A stretch of DNA of 64,000 nt from Paradevosia shaoguanensis (GCF_016801025.1 NZ_CP068983.1:2968501-3032500), one strand, 5' to 3'; numbered from the stretch's first letter, positions 43,355 through 53,150 are shown. Notes: generated by a model not told the origin, from the letters alone. Translations and numbers: made by a program.

Positions 43355-43977
43355 CGGCGTTCCTTCCAGAAGGCGTATAGGCCGGCGATGTCCGCACTGG
43401 TCATGAGCGGCATGGCTGCCTGCAGCATGTCGTCGGGCCAATCCCACCAGGCCATTTCGAGCAGAAGCGCGATGTCCGCGTCGGAGAAGCGCTTGCGGAT
43501 GGGCTTGGCGGGATTGCCGCCGACGATGGTGTAGGGCTCGACGTCCCTGGTGACGAGCGCGCGGGTGCCGATGACGGCGCCGTGGCCGATGCTGACGCCG
43601 GGCATGACGATGGCCTCGGTGCCGATCCACACATCGTGGCCGATGACGGTATCGCCGGCGGGCGCGAAGGCGTTGGCGGCGCCGGCGAAGTGGGGCACCT
43701 CGTTCATGAAGTAGAACGGGAACGAGGAGACCCAGTCATAGCGGTGGCCCTGGTTGCCGGCCATGATGAAGGCGGCGCCCGAACCGATCGAGCAGAAGCT
43801 GCCGATGACGAGACGGTCGACACCGGGCTCGGTCATCAGGAAGCGGGCGCAGTCGTCGAAGCTGTGGCCGTGATAATAGCCGGAATAATAGCTGTAGCGA
43901 CCGACGACGATGTTGGGGTTGGTGACCTGACGGTTGAGCGTGATGCCCTTGAAGGGGCTTTCGAAAAAATCGGTCAT
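43351..43977 (-). CDS. catB: CatB-type O-acetyltransferase (xenobiotic acyltransferase)
   Basis: A 208-residue left-handed beta-helix enzyme of the hexapeptide (XAT) family: [23 protein letters not shown] start, [50 protein letters not shown] with catalytic His, and hexapeptide repeats ([31 protein letters not shown]). This is the profile of type B chloramphenicol acetyltransferases; chromosomal members may act on other acceptors, so resistance is only a possibility. ATG 43977 gives the standard start. Confidence 0.92.
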   Translation of the reverse strand: MTDFFESPFKGITLNRQVTNPNIVVGRYSYYSGYYHGHSFDDCARFLMTEPGVDRLVIGSFCSIGSGAAFIMAGNQGHRYDWVSSFPFYFMNEVPHFAGAANAFAPAGDTVIGHDVWIGTEAIVMPGVSIGHGAVIGTRALVTRDVEPYTIVGGNPAKPIRKRFSDADIALLLEMAWWDWPDDMLQAAMPLMTSADIAGLYAFWKERR

Positions 43978-44235
43978 GGATTGCATCATGAAAGGCGCGA
44001 GCCAACGGCTGCGCAGGTGAAACTGTACGGGGGAGACCGGTGTTGCGGGCAGCAGCAAGTGCCCGGAGCGTGCCGGTCAGGTGGCGTCCAGCGGAGCGCG
44101 CGTCAGGCGCGGGTGGACGCGATGGAGGTGGTACAGTGTGCCGACTTCATGATCGGGTGTGTTTAGGCGGGGGAGGGGTCGGGAGTCAAACGCGAAGGCG
44201 GTTGATTTTGTCTCGTCACAGACGTCACCACGGAA
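43978..44235. other. Gene-free stretch between catB and IS110 copy 2
   Basis: It contains the catB promoter region and GC-rich sequence without a supported gene up to the palindromic repeat at 44236. I see no RNA gene. Confidence 0.4.
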
Positions 44236-44300
44236 CTTCCCCGGACTTGATCCGGGGCCTATTGCCCCCCTCCACCCGAGTGGCGCCATCCGTGGGCCCC
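44236..44300. repeat. Left half of palindromic repeat split by IS110 copy 2
   Basis: Reads CTTCCCCGGACTTGATCCGG...GGGCCCC, 65 bases. Joining it to 45400-45418 gives exactly 84 bases, the same length and end sequences (CTTCCCCGG and CCGGGGAAG) as the intact repeat at 59434-59517. Confidence 0.88.
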
Positions 44301-45399
44301 TGTGTAATTGTGCTGTGCCATATTGGGTACGGGCGGGAGACCGTTGGGCCCCAGGTTTAAAGACCGAGAGCCGGCACGGGTCCCCGCCCGCTTTGACAAA
44401 CACCTGAACAGTTGCACGAGGCCGCTTGAGACGGACCTCGGATCACAGGGACAGGCCCATGACCCTATCACCGACCTGGATTGGAATCGACGTTTCGAAA
44501 GCCTGGCTGGATATCGCCTCTTCCGGCGGGGAGGGCGTGCAGCGGATCGCCAACACGATGGACGCCATCGCCGCATTCGCCGCCACGCTGGAGCGGGAGG
44601 GCACTCTCGTGGTGCTGGAGGCGAGCGGGGTTTACGACAGGAGCTTGCGCGCCGGACTGGCGCTGGCCGGGATCGGCCATGTCCGGGTCAATCCGCTGCG
44701 GGCCCGTGACTTTGCGCGGGCGAGCGGCCAGCTCGCCAAGACCGATGCGCTCGATGCGGCCATGCTTGCCGAAATGGGCCGGGCCCTGCGCCTCGTGGCC
44801 GACCCGCTGCCCGAGGCCGGACGCGAGCGGCTCGGCCTGCTCAGCCGCCGCCGCGACCAGTTGGTGGCCATGCGCACCCAGGAAAAGCAGCGCCGGATCG
44901 AGATAACCGATTCCTTCATCGGCGCCGACCTGGACCGGCACATGGCCGGCCTCAACCAGGCCATCGCCGCCATCGAGGTCGAAATCCAGAACCAGATCGG
45001 CAGCGATGCCGCCCTGGCACAGGACCAGGCCCTGATCCGCTCGGTGCCCGGCATCGGCCCGGTCACCGCCTCTGTCCTGGCCGCCCTGATGAACTGGGCC
45101 GGCGCTCGGGCAAGCAGATCGCCACCCTGGCCGGGTTGGCCCCGCTCAACAACGATAGCGGCCTACGGCGCGGACAGCGCTCCATCCGCGGGGGCCGCCG
45201 CCGCGTCCGCCAGGCCCTCTACATGGCCGCCGTTGCATCCTTGCGAACACAATCGCCTCTCAACGCCTTCTACCACCGTCTGCGCCAGGCCGGAAAACCA
45301 CCCAAGCCCGCCCTCGTCGCCCTCGCCAGAAAGCTCCTCGTCACCATCAACGCCATCATGAAAACCCGAACAAGCTTCGCAACCTGAATTACAGTTGCC
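44299..45399 (+). mobile_element. IS110-family insertion sequence, copy 2 (defective)
   Basis: Nearly identical to copy 1 but in the opposite orientation, four bases shorter because of a deletion in the transposase. CC core at 44299-44300 and 45398-45399. The upstream non-coding part (44301-44458) has the same sequence as in copy 1 and is the likely bridge-RNA region. Could be mobilised in trans by copy 1. Confidence 0.88.
44459..45387 (+). pseudogene. IS110 transposase, frameshifted
   Basis: Identical to the copy-1 transposase over about the first 210 codons except isolated changes (RHLAG to RHMAG). Near base 45090 four bases (CCCG in copy 1) are missing after the codons for AALM, so the frame changes and reads through an unrelated Arg/Ser/Pro-rich tail. 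The original frame, with the DSG nucleophile motif, resumes at about 45100 and ends at 45387. The enzyme is therefore likely inactive unless ribosomal frameshifting occurs. Confidence 0.93.
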
Positions 45400-45499
45400 G
45401 GCTCTTCGGCCGGGGAAGTGCGGGGTGGGGAGGGAGCGGTGGGGAAGTGCAGCAGTGGGAAGGGACTGGCGTGGAGGGGTGTCGGCAGCTGCGTCGCGA

Positions 45500-46141
45500 T
45501 CAGATCGCGGGTGCTGGTAACGCTGGTGCTTCAAGGCCGGCGAAGGGGTCGTTCCAGGCTTGGATGGCGGAGAGACGCGCGAGCCAGGCGGTGATGTTGG
45601 GGTAGTCGGCGACGGGCAGGCCGGCGATGTCGGCGAAGGGGAGGACGCAGGCGGCGCGGAAGTCGGCGTAGGACATGCCATCTTCGAGCAGCCAGTGCTG
45701 ATTGGCGAGGTGGGCGTCGAGGATGGCGGCGGATTGGTGGAAGAGGGCGAGGCCGTCTTCGACATAGTGGGTGCGGATCGGGCCGTGACGGTAGCGCTGG
45801 CGGGTGACGCGCTCGAAATGCACCTTGTCGCAGCCGGCGACGAAGTCGCCGTTGGCCCAGCTCAGCCATTGCAGCATGCGGGGCTCCATCGCGCCGGTCC
45901 GCCAGAAGGCCGAGCCGGCCAGTTGGGAGAGGCGGCAGGCGATGGCGTCGGCTTCCCAGAGCGCGGTGCCGTCATCCTCGAGCAGGATGGGGATGCGGTG
46001 GTTGGGATTGAGCGCGCGGAAGTGGTCGATGTGGACCGGATCGAACGGAGAGGCGAACTCGAATTCGACCGGCACGCCGAGATAGCGCGCGGTGGCGACG
46101 GCGAGGCGCGGATTGTAGTTGCGGCTGAAGTAGAGCTTCAT
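45500..46141 (-). CDS. Glutathione S-transferase family protein
   Basis: A 213-residue protein with an N-terminal thioredoxin-like domain (MKLYFSRNYNPRLAVATARYL with the cis-Pro in HRIPILLEDDG and EADAIACRL) and a helical C-terminal domain (about 90-200, FADIAGLPVADYPNITAWLARL). The catalytic residue is probably the Ser/Asn near residue 6-8. Substrate is unknown. Flanked by IS110 copy 2 and carB, the latter in the same direction. Confidence 0.9.
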   Translation of the reverse strand: MKLYFSRNYNPRLAVATARYLGVPVEFEFASPFDPVHIDHFRALNPNHRIPILLEDDGTALWEADAIACRLSQLAGSAFWRTGAMEPRMLQWLSWANGDFVAGCDKVHFERVTRQRYRHGPIRTHYVEDGLALFHQSAAILDAHLANQHWLLEDGMSYADFRAACVLPFADIAGLPVADYPNITAWLARLSAIQAWNDPFAGLEAPALPAPAI

Positions 46142-46252
46142 CGATCCCTCGCTTGCGGCGGCGCGAGGATTCTTAGCATACCGGCCGGCTGTGAACAGCC
46201 GTGCAGGAAAGCAGGTGGGACGCGCCGGAGCGTCGTCCCACCCAGTTCGGAT

Positions 46253-49200
46253 TTAGGCCGCGAAATAGTCCTGCAGCGGGCGCACCTGGAGGTTGCCTTC
46301 GCGGTAGGCGATGATGCCCTCCACCGCGGCGATCGCGCCGGGGATGGTGGTGTAGTAGGGGATTTTCGAGAGCAGGGCCGTGCGGCGGATGTCGCGGCTG
46401 TCGGAGACCGACTTGGCGCCATCGGTGGTGTTGATGACCAGCTGGATGCCGCCGTTCTTCATCGAATCCACGATGTGCGGGCGACCTTCGAGAACCTTGT
46501 TGATCTTTTCGGCAGCGATGCCGTTTTCGACCAGGTAACGCTGGGTGCCGCCGGTGGCGAGGATCTTGAAGCCGGCGTTTTCAAGGTGCCGCATCGGCTC
46601 GACGATGGCTTCCTTGTCGGCGTCACGCACCGAGACGAACACCGTGCCTTCCTTGGGAACCTTGGAGCCGGCGCCGAGCTGGCTCTTGGCGAAGGCGATG
46701 GCGTAGTCGGTGTCGAGGCCGATGACTTCGCCGGTCGACTTCATCTCGGGGCCGAGCACCGTATCGACGCCCGGGAAGCGGTTGAACGGGAACACGGCTT
46801 CCTTGATGGCGACGTGCTTGAGGACCTTTTCCTTGAGGTTGAAGCTCTCAAGCGTTTCGCCGGCCATGACGCGGGCGGCGATCTTGGCGATGGGCTCGCC
46901 GATGACCTTGGCGACGAACGGCACCGTGCGCGAGGCGCGCGGGTTGACTTCGAGGATGTAGATCGTGCCGTCCTTGAGGGCGTACTGCACGTTCATCAGG
47001 CCGCCGACCTTGAGGGCGAGGGCCATTTCACGGGTCTGGCGCTTGAGCTCGGCCAGAATCTCGTCGGAGAGGTGCTGGGCCGGGAGCGAGCAGGCGCTGT
47101 CGCCCGAGTGAATGCCGGCTTCCTCGATGTGCTCCATGATGCCGCAGACGAAGACGTCCTTGCCGTCCGAGAGGCAATCCACGTCGATTTCGATGGCGCC
47201 CGAGAGGTAGCCGTCGAAGAGCAGCGGGTTGTCCGAGAGGACCGAGTTGATCTGGCCGGTCTTGTCGTTCGGGTACTTGGCGCGGATGTCGGGCGGCACC
47301 AGGCTCGTCAGGGTGTCCTGGACATAGGCCTCGAACTCGTTGGCATTGTGGGCGATGGCCATGGCGCGGCCGCCCAGCACGTAGGACGGGCGGATGACCA
47401 GCGGATAGCCCAGGCGCTCGGCAACGATGCGGGCCTGTTCGAGGCTATAGGCGATGCCGTTCTTGGGCTGGGTCAGCTCGAGCTGGCGCAGGAGCTTGGA
47501 GAACAGGTCGCGGTCTTCGGCGAGGTCGATCGAGGAGGGCAGGGTGCCGAGGATACGGACACCGGCCTTTTCGACGGCTTCGGCCAGGTTGAGCGGGGTC
47601 TGGCCGCCGAACTGGACGATGACGCCGTGCAGGGTGCCGTTGGTCTTTTCGCGCTCGAGAATCTCGATGACGTCTTCTTCAGTCAGCGGCTCGAAATAGA
47701 GGCGATCCGAAGTGTCGTAGTCGGTCGAGACGGTTTCCGGGTTGCAGTTGACCATGATGGTTTCATAGCCCGCGTCCGAGAGGGCGAAGGCGGCATGGCA
47801 GCAGCAATAGTCGAACTCGATGCCCTGGCCGATACGGTTGGGACCGCCGCCTAGGATAACGACCTTCTTGCGATCGGACGGGCGCGACTCGTCGGAGACT
47901 TCGCCGGCGAACGGGGTCTCGTAGGTCGAGTACATATAGGCGGTTGGCGAGGCGAATTCGGCGGCCGAGGTGTCGATGCGCTTGTAGGACGGCAGGACGT
48001 TGAGGTTGTGACGCAGGTTGCGCACGTCCTTGGCTTCCTTGCCGGCGAGTTCGGCGAGGCGCTTGTCCGAGAACCCCATGGCCTTGAGGCTGCGCAGGAT
48101 GGCGGCGTCCTGCGGCAGGCCGAACTGGCGGACCTTGGCTTCGGTGTCGATGAGGCCGCGGATCTGCTCGAGGAACCACATGTCGATGCGGCAGGCATCG
48201 TGGATATCCTCGTTGGAGACGCCCAGGCGCATGGCTTCGGCAACGCGCAGCAGGCGCTCGGGCGTCGGGGTGCCCAGAGCGGCGCGGATGGCGTTCTTGT
48301 CGTCGCCTTCGCCCAGGCCCGGAATGCCGATCTCGTTGAGGCCGGTAAGGCCGGTTTCGAGGCTGCGGAGGGCCTTCTGGAGCGATTCCTGGAAGGTGCG
48401 GCCGATGGCCATGGCTTCGCCAACCGACTTCATGGAAGTGGTGAGGCGATTGTCCGAGCCCGGGAATTTCTCGAAGGCGAAGCGGGGAATCTTGGTGACG
48501 ACGTAGTCGATGGTCGGCTCGAACGAGGCCGGGGTGGCGCCGCCGGTGATGTCGTTCTCGAGTTCATCGAGCGTGTAGCCGACGGCGAGACGCGCGGCGA
48601 CCTTGGCGATGGGGAAGCCGGTGGCCTTGGAGGCGAGGGCCGAGGAGCGCGACACGCGCGGGTTCATCTCGATGACGATCATGCGCCCGTCTGCCGGGTT
48701 GATCGCGAACTGGACGTTGGAGCCGCCGGTCTCGACGCCGATCTCGCGCAGCACCGCCAGCGAGGCGTCGCGCATGATCTGGTATTCCTTGTCCGTCAGG
48801 GTCAGCGCCGGGGCGACGGTGATCGAGTCGCCGGTGTGGACGCCCATCGGATCGAGGTTTTCGATCGAACAGATGATGATGCAGTTGTCCTTCTTATCGC
48901 GGACAACCTCCATCTCGTATTCCTTCCAGCCGAGGACGGATTCCTCGATCAGGACTTCGTCGGTCGGGGACGCGTCAACGCCGCTCTCGACGATGGCGAG
49001 GAACTCTTCCTTGTTGTAGGCGATGCCGCCGCCGGTGCCGCCGAGGGTGAAGGACGGGCGGATGATGGCGGGGAGGCCGATGACCTCGAGCGCCTGCAGT
49101 CCTTCGATCATGTTGTGAGCGAGCATGGAGCGCGGGGTGGAGAGCCCGATCTTCTTCATGGCGTCGCGGAAGAGCTCGCGGTCTTCGGCCTTGTCGATGG

Positions 49201-49564
49201 CCTCGGCGGTGGCGCCGATCATCTCGACGTTGAACTTGTCGAGGACGCCCATCTTCTTGAGTGAAAGCGCGCAGTTGAGAGCCGTCTGGCCGCCCATGGT
49301 GGGCAGGAGCGCGTCGGGGCGTTCCTTCTCGATGATCTTGGCGACGACCTCGGGCGTGATCGGCTCCATATAGGTGGCGTCGGCCAGATCCGGGTCCGTC
49401 ATGATGGTGGCCGGATTGGAATTGACCAGGATGATCCGGTAGCCCTCTTCCTTGAGGGCCTTGCACGCCTGGGTGCCCGAGTAGTCGAATTCGCAGGCCT
49501 GGCCGATGATGATGGGCCCCGCGCCGATGATCATGATGGATTTGATGTCGGTGCGTTTTGGCAT
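46253..49564 (-). CDS. carB: Carbamoyl phosphate synthase large subunit
   Basis: A 1103-residue enzyme forming carbamoyl phosphate for pyrimidines and arginine with CarA. Two homologous ATP-grasp halves are visible (start [34 protein letters not shown] and, in the second half, [17 protein letters not shown]) with a linking oligomerisation region (about 400-550), and a C-terminal MGS-like allosteric domain (about 940-1085, [22 protein letters not shown]). Length is usual. ATG 49564. It is separated from carA by about 11 kb. Confidence 0.98.
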   Translation of the reverse strand: MPKRTDIKSIMIIGAGPIIIGQACEFDYSGTQACKALKEEGYRIILVNSNPATIMTDPDLADATYMEPITPEVVAKIIEKERPDALLPTMGGQTALNCALSLKKMGVLDKFNVEMIGATAEAIDKAEDRELFRDAMKKIGLSTPRSMLAHNMIEGLQALEVIGLPAIIRPSFTLGGTGGGIAYNKEEFLAIVESGVDASPTDEVLIEESVLGWKEYEMEVVRDKKDNCIIICSIENLDPMGVHTGDSITVAPALTLTDKEYQIMRDASLAVLREIGVETGGSNVQFAINPADGRMIVIEMNPRVSRSSALASKATGFPIAKVAARLAVGYTLDELENDITGGATPASFEPTIDYVVTKIPRFAFEKFPGSDNRLTTSMKSVGEAMAIGRTFQESLQKALRSLETGLTGLNEIGIPGLGEGDDKNAIRAALGTPTPERLLRVAEAMRLGVSNEDIHDACRIDMWFLEQIRGLIDTEAKVRQFGLPQDAAILRSLKAMGFSDKRLAELAGKEAKDVRNLRHNLNVLPSYKRIDTSAAEFASPTAYMYSTYETPFAGEVSDESRPSDRKKVVILGGGPNRIGQGIEFDYCCCHAAFALSDAGYETIMVNCNPETVSTDYDTSDRLYFEPLTEEDVIEILEREKTNGTLHGVIVQFGGQTPLNLAEAVEKAGVRILGTLPSSIDLAEDRDLFSKLLRQLELTQPKNGIAYSLEQARIVAERLGYPLVIRPSYVLGGRAMAIAHNANEFEAYVQDTLTSLVPPDIRAKYPNDKTGQINSVLSDNPLLFDGYLSGAIEIDVDCLSDGKDVFVCGIMEHIEEAGIHSGDSACSLPAQHLSDEILAELKRQTREMALALKVGGLMNVQYALKDGTIYILEVNPRASRTVPFVAKVIGEPIAKIAARVMAGETLESFNLKEKVLKHVAIKEAVFPFNRFPGVDTVLGPEMKSTGEVIGLDTDYAIAFAKSQLGAGSKVPKEGTVFVSVRDADKEAIVEPMRHLENAGFKILATGGTQRYLVENGIAAEKINKVLEGRPHIVDSMKNGGIQLVINTTDGAKSVSDSRDIRRTALLSKIPYYTTIPGAIAAVEGIIAYREGNLQVRPLQDYFAA

Positions 49565-49920
49565 GATCGGCTCTCGCAAATGGGCGCGCGGCAAGACGGC
49601 GCTGCCGCGCGTTGGTCAGTCGGATTCTTTAGATTAAGGCTGCTCTCTAGCCGAGAAGCGCGCTGAAGGGAAGCCCGGCGCGGCGAGTTAAGCTGCCGCA
49701 GTGTCCGTTTTGCGTTTTCCGGAAATGCGATCTCGGATCGCTACTTGCGGTCTTCGCGCCTACCTTCTATCGTTATTTGGCGATGGATGCTGGCGGTTCG
49801 TCGCTGAACCTTTCCCCAGGCGGGGAGTTTCCCGCCAACATACCTGACACCTATTCGGCAATCGCGGGTGATCTTGATCGCCGCGAATATCTTTGTTGCA
49901 AGAACAACAGGAGGCCATCA
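49565..49920. other. 356-bp divergent promoter region carB / aldo-keto reductase
   Basis: No gene is seen. It holds the 5' leaders of both divergent genes and a GGGGAGTTTCCCGCC palindrome around 49820. GAACAACAGGAGGCCATCA just before 49921 is the ribosome binding site of the reductase gene. A frame opening at 49777 is not conserved. Confidence 0.5.
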
Positions 49921-50757
49921 ATGGCTGAGCAAACCAAGGTCACTCTTCGCGATGGGAACGTGATTCCGCAGATCGGGCTGGGTGTGTGGCAGGTCGACCC
50001 CGCCATCACCGAGCGCGTGGTGACCGACGGCATCAAGGCCGGGTATCGCTCGATCGATACGGCCGAGGGTTATGGCAACGAAGAGGGCGTGGGCGCGGCG
50101 ATCCGCAATGCCGGGGTGGCGCGGAGCGAGCTTTTCATTACTTCCAAGCTTCGCAATGGCGGGCATGCCCGAGACCTGGCGCTCAAGTCGTTCGACGACA
50201 CGATGAAAAAACTCGGGATCGAGCAGATCGACATGTTCCTCATTCACTGGCCGGTGCCGAGCCAGGACAAGTATGTCGAGGCGTGGAAGGTGTTCGTCGA
50301 GTTGCAGAAGCAGGGGCGCATCAAGTCGATCGGGGTTTCGAATTTCAACCCCGACCATATCGAACGGATCGTGGGTGAGACGGGCGTGACGCCAGTGGTC
50401 AACCAGATCGAGCTGCACCCGACCTTCCAGCAGACGAAGAACCGGCCGTTCTACAAGCAGCACAACATCGCGGTTGAAAGCTGGAGCCCGCTCGGCAGCG
50501 GCGCCGACCTCAAGAACCCGGCGATCGGGGAAATTGCCAACAAGCACGGCAAATCGATCGCGCAGGTGATCATCCGCTGGCACCTGCAGGAAGGGTTCAT
50601 CGTGATCCCGAAATCCATCCACGCCAACCGCATGCAGGAGAATATCGACGTGTTCGATTTCGAACTGGATGCGGGGGATATGACGCGGATTCGCGGGCTG
50701 GACGACCCGAAAGGTCGCGTGGGCGCCGATCCGGCCACGGCGGCGTTCCTGTTTTAA
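49921..50757 (+). CDS. Aldo/keto reductase
   Basis: A 278-residue NADPH-dependent (beta/alpha)8 enzyme like 2,5-diketo-gluconate reductase (DkgA-type). Catalytic tetrad visible: Asp in YRSIDTAEGYGNE with Tyr, Lys in FITSKLR, His in LIHWPVP. NADP-binding VIPKSIHANRMQEN near the end. It reduces small aldehydes or ketones. AGGAGG lies eight bases before the ATG at 49921. Confidence 0.93.
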   Translation: MAEQTKVTLRDGNVIPQIGLGVWQVDPAITERVVTDGIKAGYRSIDTAEGYGNEEGVGAAIRNAGVARSELFITSKLRNGGHARDLALKSFDDTMKKLGIEQIDMFLIHWPVPSQDKYVEAWKVFVELQKQGRIKSIGVSNFNPDHIERIVGETGVTPVVNQIELHPTFQQTKNRPFYKQHNIAVESWSPLGSGADLKNPAIGEIANKHGKSIAQVIIRWHLQEGFIVIPKSIHANRMQENIDVFDFELDAGDMTRIRGLDDPKGRVGADPATAAFLF

Positions 50758-50778
50758 ACGTGATGGCGCCTTCGGTTT

Positions 50779-50893
50779 CCTTCTCCCTTGAGGGAGAAGG
50801 TGGCGGCAAAAGCCGTCGGATGAGGGGTCTGCGATGCTGGCCCAAACCCCTCACCCGCCCTTTGGGCACCCTCTCCCTCAAGGGGAGGGGGAA
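50779..50893. repeat. Compound palindromic intergenic repeat
   Basis: Two hairpins, CCTTCTCCCT/AGGGAGAAGG (about 50779-50800) and CCCTCTCCCT/AGGGGAGGGGG (about 50869-50891), flank GGATGAGGGG and CCCCTCACCC. The same modules appear near 22.98 kb. Confidence 0.65.
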
Positions 50894-50905
50894 GGTGTGC
50901 GGAGG

Positions 50906-51367
50906 CTACAAGAACAGCTTGAAGCCTTCGTGGCTCTGGTCGAAGCCGAGGCGCTGGTAGAAGCGGTGGGCGTCGACGCGCTTCTTGTTGGATGTGAGCT
51001 GCACCATGCCGCAGCCGCGGTCGCGGCATCGCTCGACCGCCCATTGGATCATGCGGCCACCATGGCCCTTGTTGCGCTCGGGCGGGATGATGTGGACGCT
51101 CTCGATGAGGCCGCGCCACATGCCCTTGCGGGCGATGCCGGGGAGGAAGGTGATCTGGAGCGTGCCGATGGGCTTGCCCTCGCGCTCGGCGATGATCAGC
51201 ATCTGGTTGGGATCGGTGATGATGGCCTCGAAGCCCGCGACGTAGCCGGGGCCGGACGGATCGTTGGCATCGTCCATGGGCACGTCGGAGACATCGTCTT
51301 CCGCGATCAGGGCCACCATGAAGGGAAGGTCGGCCTTCGTGGCCGGACGATAAACTATGTCTGACAA
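50906..51367 (-). CDS. GNAT-family N-acetyltransferase
   Basis: A 153-residue acetyltransferase with the GNAT fold: IVYRPATKADLPFMVAL start, beta4 GTLQITFLPG, the acetyl-CoA loop ERNKGHGGRMIQWAVERCRDRGC, and VQLTSNKKRVDAHRFYQRLGFDQSHEGFKL at the end. The acceptor is unknown. The start is uncertain; a TTG at 51367 is likely and another TTG at 51388 opens the frame. Confidence 0.88.
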   Translation of the reverse strand: MSDIVYRPATKADLPFMVALIAEDDVSDVPMDDANDPSGPGYVAGFEAIITDPNQMLIIAEREGKPIGTLQITFLPGIARKGMWRGLIESVHIIPPERNKGHGGRMIQWAVERCRDRGCGMVQLTSNKKRVDAHRFYQRLGFDQSHEGFKLFL

Positions 51368-51461
51368 GGCAGGTCCGCTCAGCTGCAATCGGTATTGCTT
51401 GTAGCGGAGAGCAATAGGGGCGGCTAGGCGGGCCGGCGCCTATTTTGCTCGTTCGAAAAAG

Positions 51462-51821
51462 CTAGGAGGCGCTGCCGAAAACGACTTCGTCGTTCTGCAC
51501 GACGAACGGCACGTCGCAGGCACTGGCGATGATGGAATCGAGGAAACCCGGGAAACGGGCGTCGAGGTCCTCGCGACGCAGCGTGACGAGGCGCCGGGTA
51601 CCTTCGGGCTGCACGCGCACGATGCCCGCCTCGCGCAGCTTGGCCAGGTGGTAGCTCAGGCTGGTCTTGGAGCCGAGGCCGTAGAACTGGCCGCAGGTCA
51701 TGGCCTGTCCTTCGTTGCGCGCCAGGTAGGCGATTATCGCAAGGCGCGTCTCATCGCCGAGCGTGGCGAGTACCTCGGGGAAGGAAATCTGGTCTGCATC
51801 AGGGTGCGGCAGCGTCGTCAT
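51462..51821 (-). CDS. ArsR-family transcription regulator
   Basis: A 119-residue winged-helix repressor (FPEVLATLGDETRLAIIAYLARNEGQAMTCGQFYGLGSKTSLSYHLAKLREAGIVRVQPEGTRRLVTLRRED). The Cys at MTCG may take part in sensing but no typical metal box (ELCVCD) is present, so it may respond to a redox or organic signal. It is divergent from the MFS exporter gene, and two matching operators lie between them. Confidence 0.92.
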   Translation of the reverse strand: MTTLPHPDADQISFPEVLATLGDETRLAIIAYLARNEGQAMTCGQFYGLGSKTSLSYHLAKLREAGIVRVQPEGTRRLVTLRREDLDARFPGFLDSIIASACDVPFVVQNDEVVFGSAS

Positions 51822-51858
51822 GCCTCTGAGATAGCGGAGTTGTGGCGGTTTTTCAATT

Positions 51859-51928
51859 GTTCAAGGAATATTGAACTTCTCCTTGACGGACCGTTCGCCA
51901 GAACCATATTGTTCAACGTTCTTTGAAC
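51859..51928. promoter_or_regulatory. Two operators for the ArsR-type repressor
   Basis: Two 18-bp dyads of the form GTTCAA-N6-TTGAAC, at 51859-51876 and 51911-51928, lie in the 121-base gap between the arsR-like and MFS genes. The geometry and TTCAA...TTGAA core are typical of ArsR-family operators; the second one ends 14 bases before the MFS start and would block its expression. Confidence 0.82.
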
Positions 51929-51942
51929 TAAGGAATCTCAAA

Positions 51943-53121
51943 ATGGATTTTCGCCTTTTCTGGCTGGCGCTGGGCGCGTTCGCGGTCGGCACCGGGGCCT
52001 TCGTGATCGCCAGTCTCCTGCCGGCCATTGCGAGCGAGACCGGAGTATCCATGGCCCAGGCAGGAACGCTGGTGCTGGCTTTCGCCATCGCCTATGCGGT
52101 CGGCGCACCGGTGCTTTCTGCGCTTACAGGTGGCGCGAATCGCCGGCCTGTTCTGGTCGCGTCCATGCTGGTTTTCGGCCTCGCCAATATCGGGGCGGCG
52201 TTCTCGCCAAACTTCGAGGGCCTGCTGCTCGCGCGTATCGTGATGGCGGCGGCTTCCGGTCTCTTTGCCTCGGCCGCGCAGGGTGCGGCGGTAACACTGT
52301 CGACGCCGCAGACGCGGACGCGGGCCATCTCGGTCATCGTGGGCGGCACCACGCTTTCGGTGGCCTTGGGTGCGCCGATCGGTGCGCTCATCGCCAATGT
52401 CATGGATTGGCGCAGCGCCTTCCTGGCCATTGGCGTGGTGGCCCTGCTCGTAGCAGGTGCGCTCCGCCTGATGCTGCCGGCAAGCATGCTGGGTACGCGG
52501 CTTTCGCTCGGTGAGCGACTGCTGGTGGCCTTCCGGCCGGGTATCGGCTCGGCGCTGCTGGTGACGATCTTCGCGGTCGGTGCCTCGTTCACGGTCTTCA
52601 CCTATATCGCCAGCCTCTCCTCCGAAATCGGGCTTTCGCTCTCGCTGATGCCTCTGGTCCTCCTCGCGTTCGGCGTTGGCGCGGCGATCGGCAATTATGC
52701 TTCGGGCCAGTTGGCCGACCGGTTCGGCGCGGCCCTGACCGTGCGCTGGGTCATCATCCTGTCGAGCCTGACGCTGGCCGTGTTCTCGGCCGTGGCCTAT
52801 CTCGTGCCGACGCCGATTGCCGGCTACCTGCTGCTGGGCCTCATGGTGCCGTGGGGCGTCATCGGTTGGGGTTTCCCGCCGGCGCAGAGCAGCCGGCTGG
52901 TGAATCTGGCGCCTGAAGCAGCGCCGATCTCGCTCGGGCTCAATGCCTCTGCCGTCTATCTCGGCGTGGCGCTGGGTTCGCTGATCGGCGGGGCCGATAT
53001 CGCCATGGTGGCCTCGGCCAAAGACCTCGGCTGGGTCGGCGCGGCGATGGGCGTGGTGGCGCTGGCCATCCATCTCTACGCTACGCGCGTGCCGAGGCCG
53101 CTCGAGGTCAGGCTGGGTTAG
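51943..53121 (+). CDS. MFS transporter (arabinose/drug exporter-like)
   Basis: A 392-residue, twelve-helix major facilitator of the AraJ/YdhP type (FRLFWLALGAFAVGTGAFVIASLLPAIASETGVSMAQAG; loop 2-3 ALTGGANRRPVLVASM). It probably exports a small compound out of the cell, controlled by the divergent ArsR regulator. ATG 51943; the frame opens earlier but those residues overlap the operators. Confidence 0.92.
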   Translation: MDFRLFWLALGAFAVGTGAFVIASLLPAIASETGVSMAQAGTLVLAFAIAYAVGAPVLSALTGGANRRPVLVASMLVFGLANIGAAFSPNFEGLLLARIVMAAASGLFASAAQGAAVTLSTPQTRTRAISVIVGGTTLSVALGAPIGALIANVMDWRSAFLAIGVVALLVAGALRLMLPASMLGTRLSLGERLLVAFRPGIGSALLVTIFAVGASFTVFTYIASLSSEIGLSLSLMPLVLLAFGVGAAIGNYASGQLADRFGAALTVRWVIILSSLTLAVFSAVAYLVPTPIAGYLLLGLMVPWGVIGWGFPPAQSSRLVNLAPEAAPISLGLNASAVYLGVALGSLIGGADIAMVASAKDLGWVGAAMGVVALAIHLYATRVPRPLEVRLG

Positions 53122-53125
53122 CTGG

Positions 53126-53149
53126 AAGGCCGGGAGCGATCCCGGCCTT
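53126..53149. terminator. Bidirectional intrinsic terminator
   Basis: AAGGCCGGGA (53126-53135), loop GCGA, TCCCGGCCTT (53140-53149) followed by TTTCATT, between the convergent MFS and RNase T2 genes. Confidence 0.88.
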
Positions 53150-53150
53150 T

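Noticed and set aside
43351-43977. Acquired chloramphenicol resistance gene
   Set aside because: Family match is good, but base composition is like the chromosome and an IS next to it does not form a composite transposon with it; a housekeeping acyltransferase role is as likely.
45560-47854. Very long forward open frame (764 codons) opposite carB
   Set aside because: Antisense shadow of carB caused by high GC; composition is unnatural (Asp/Gly/Val-rich) and carB is unmistakable on the other strand.
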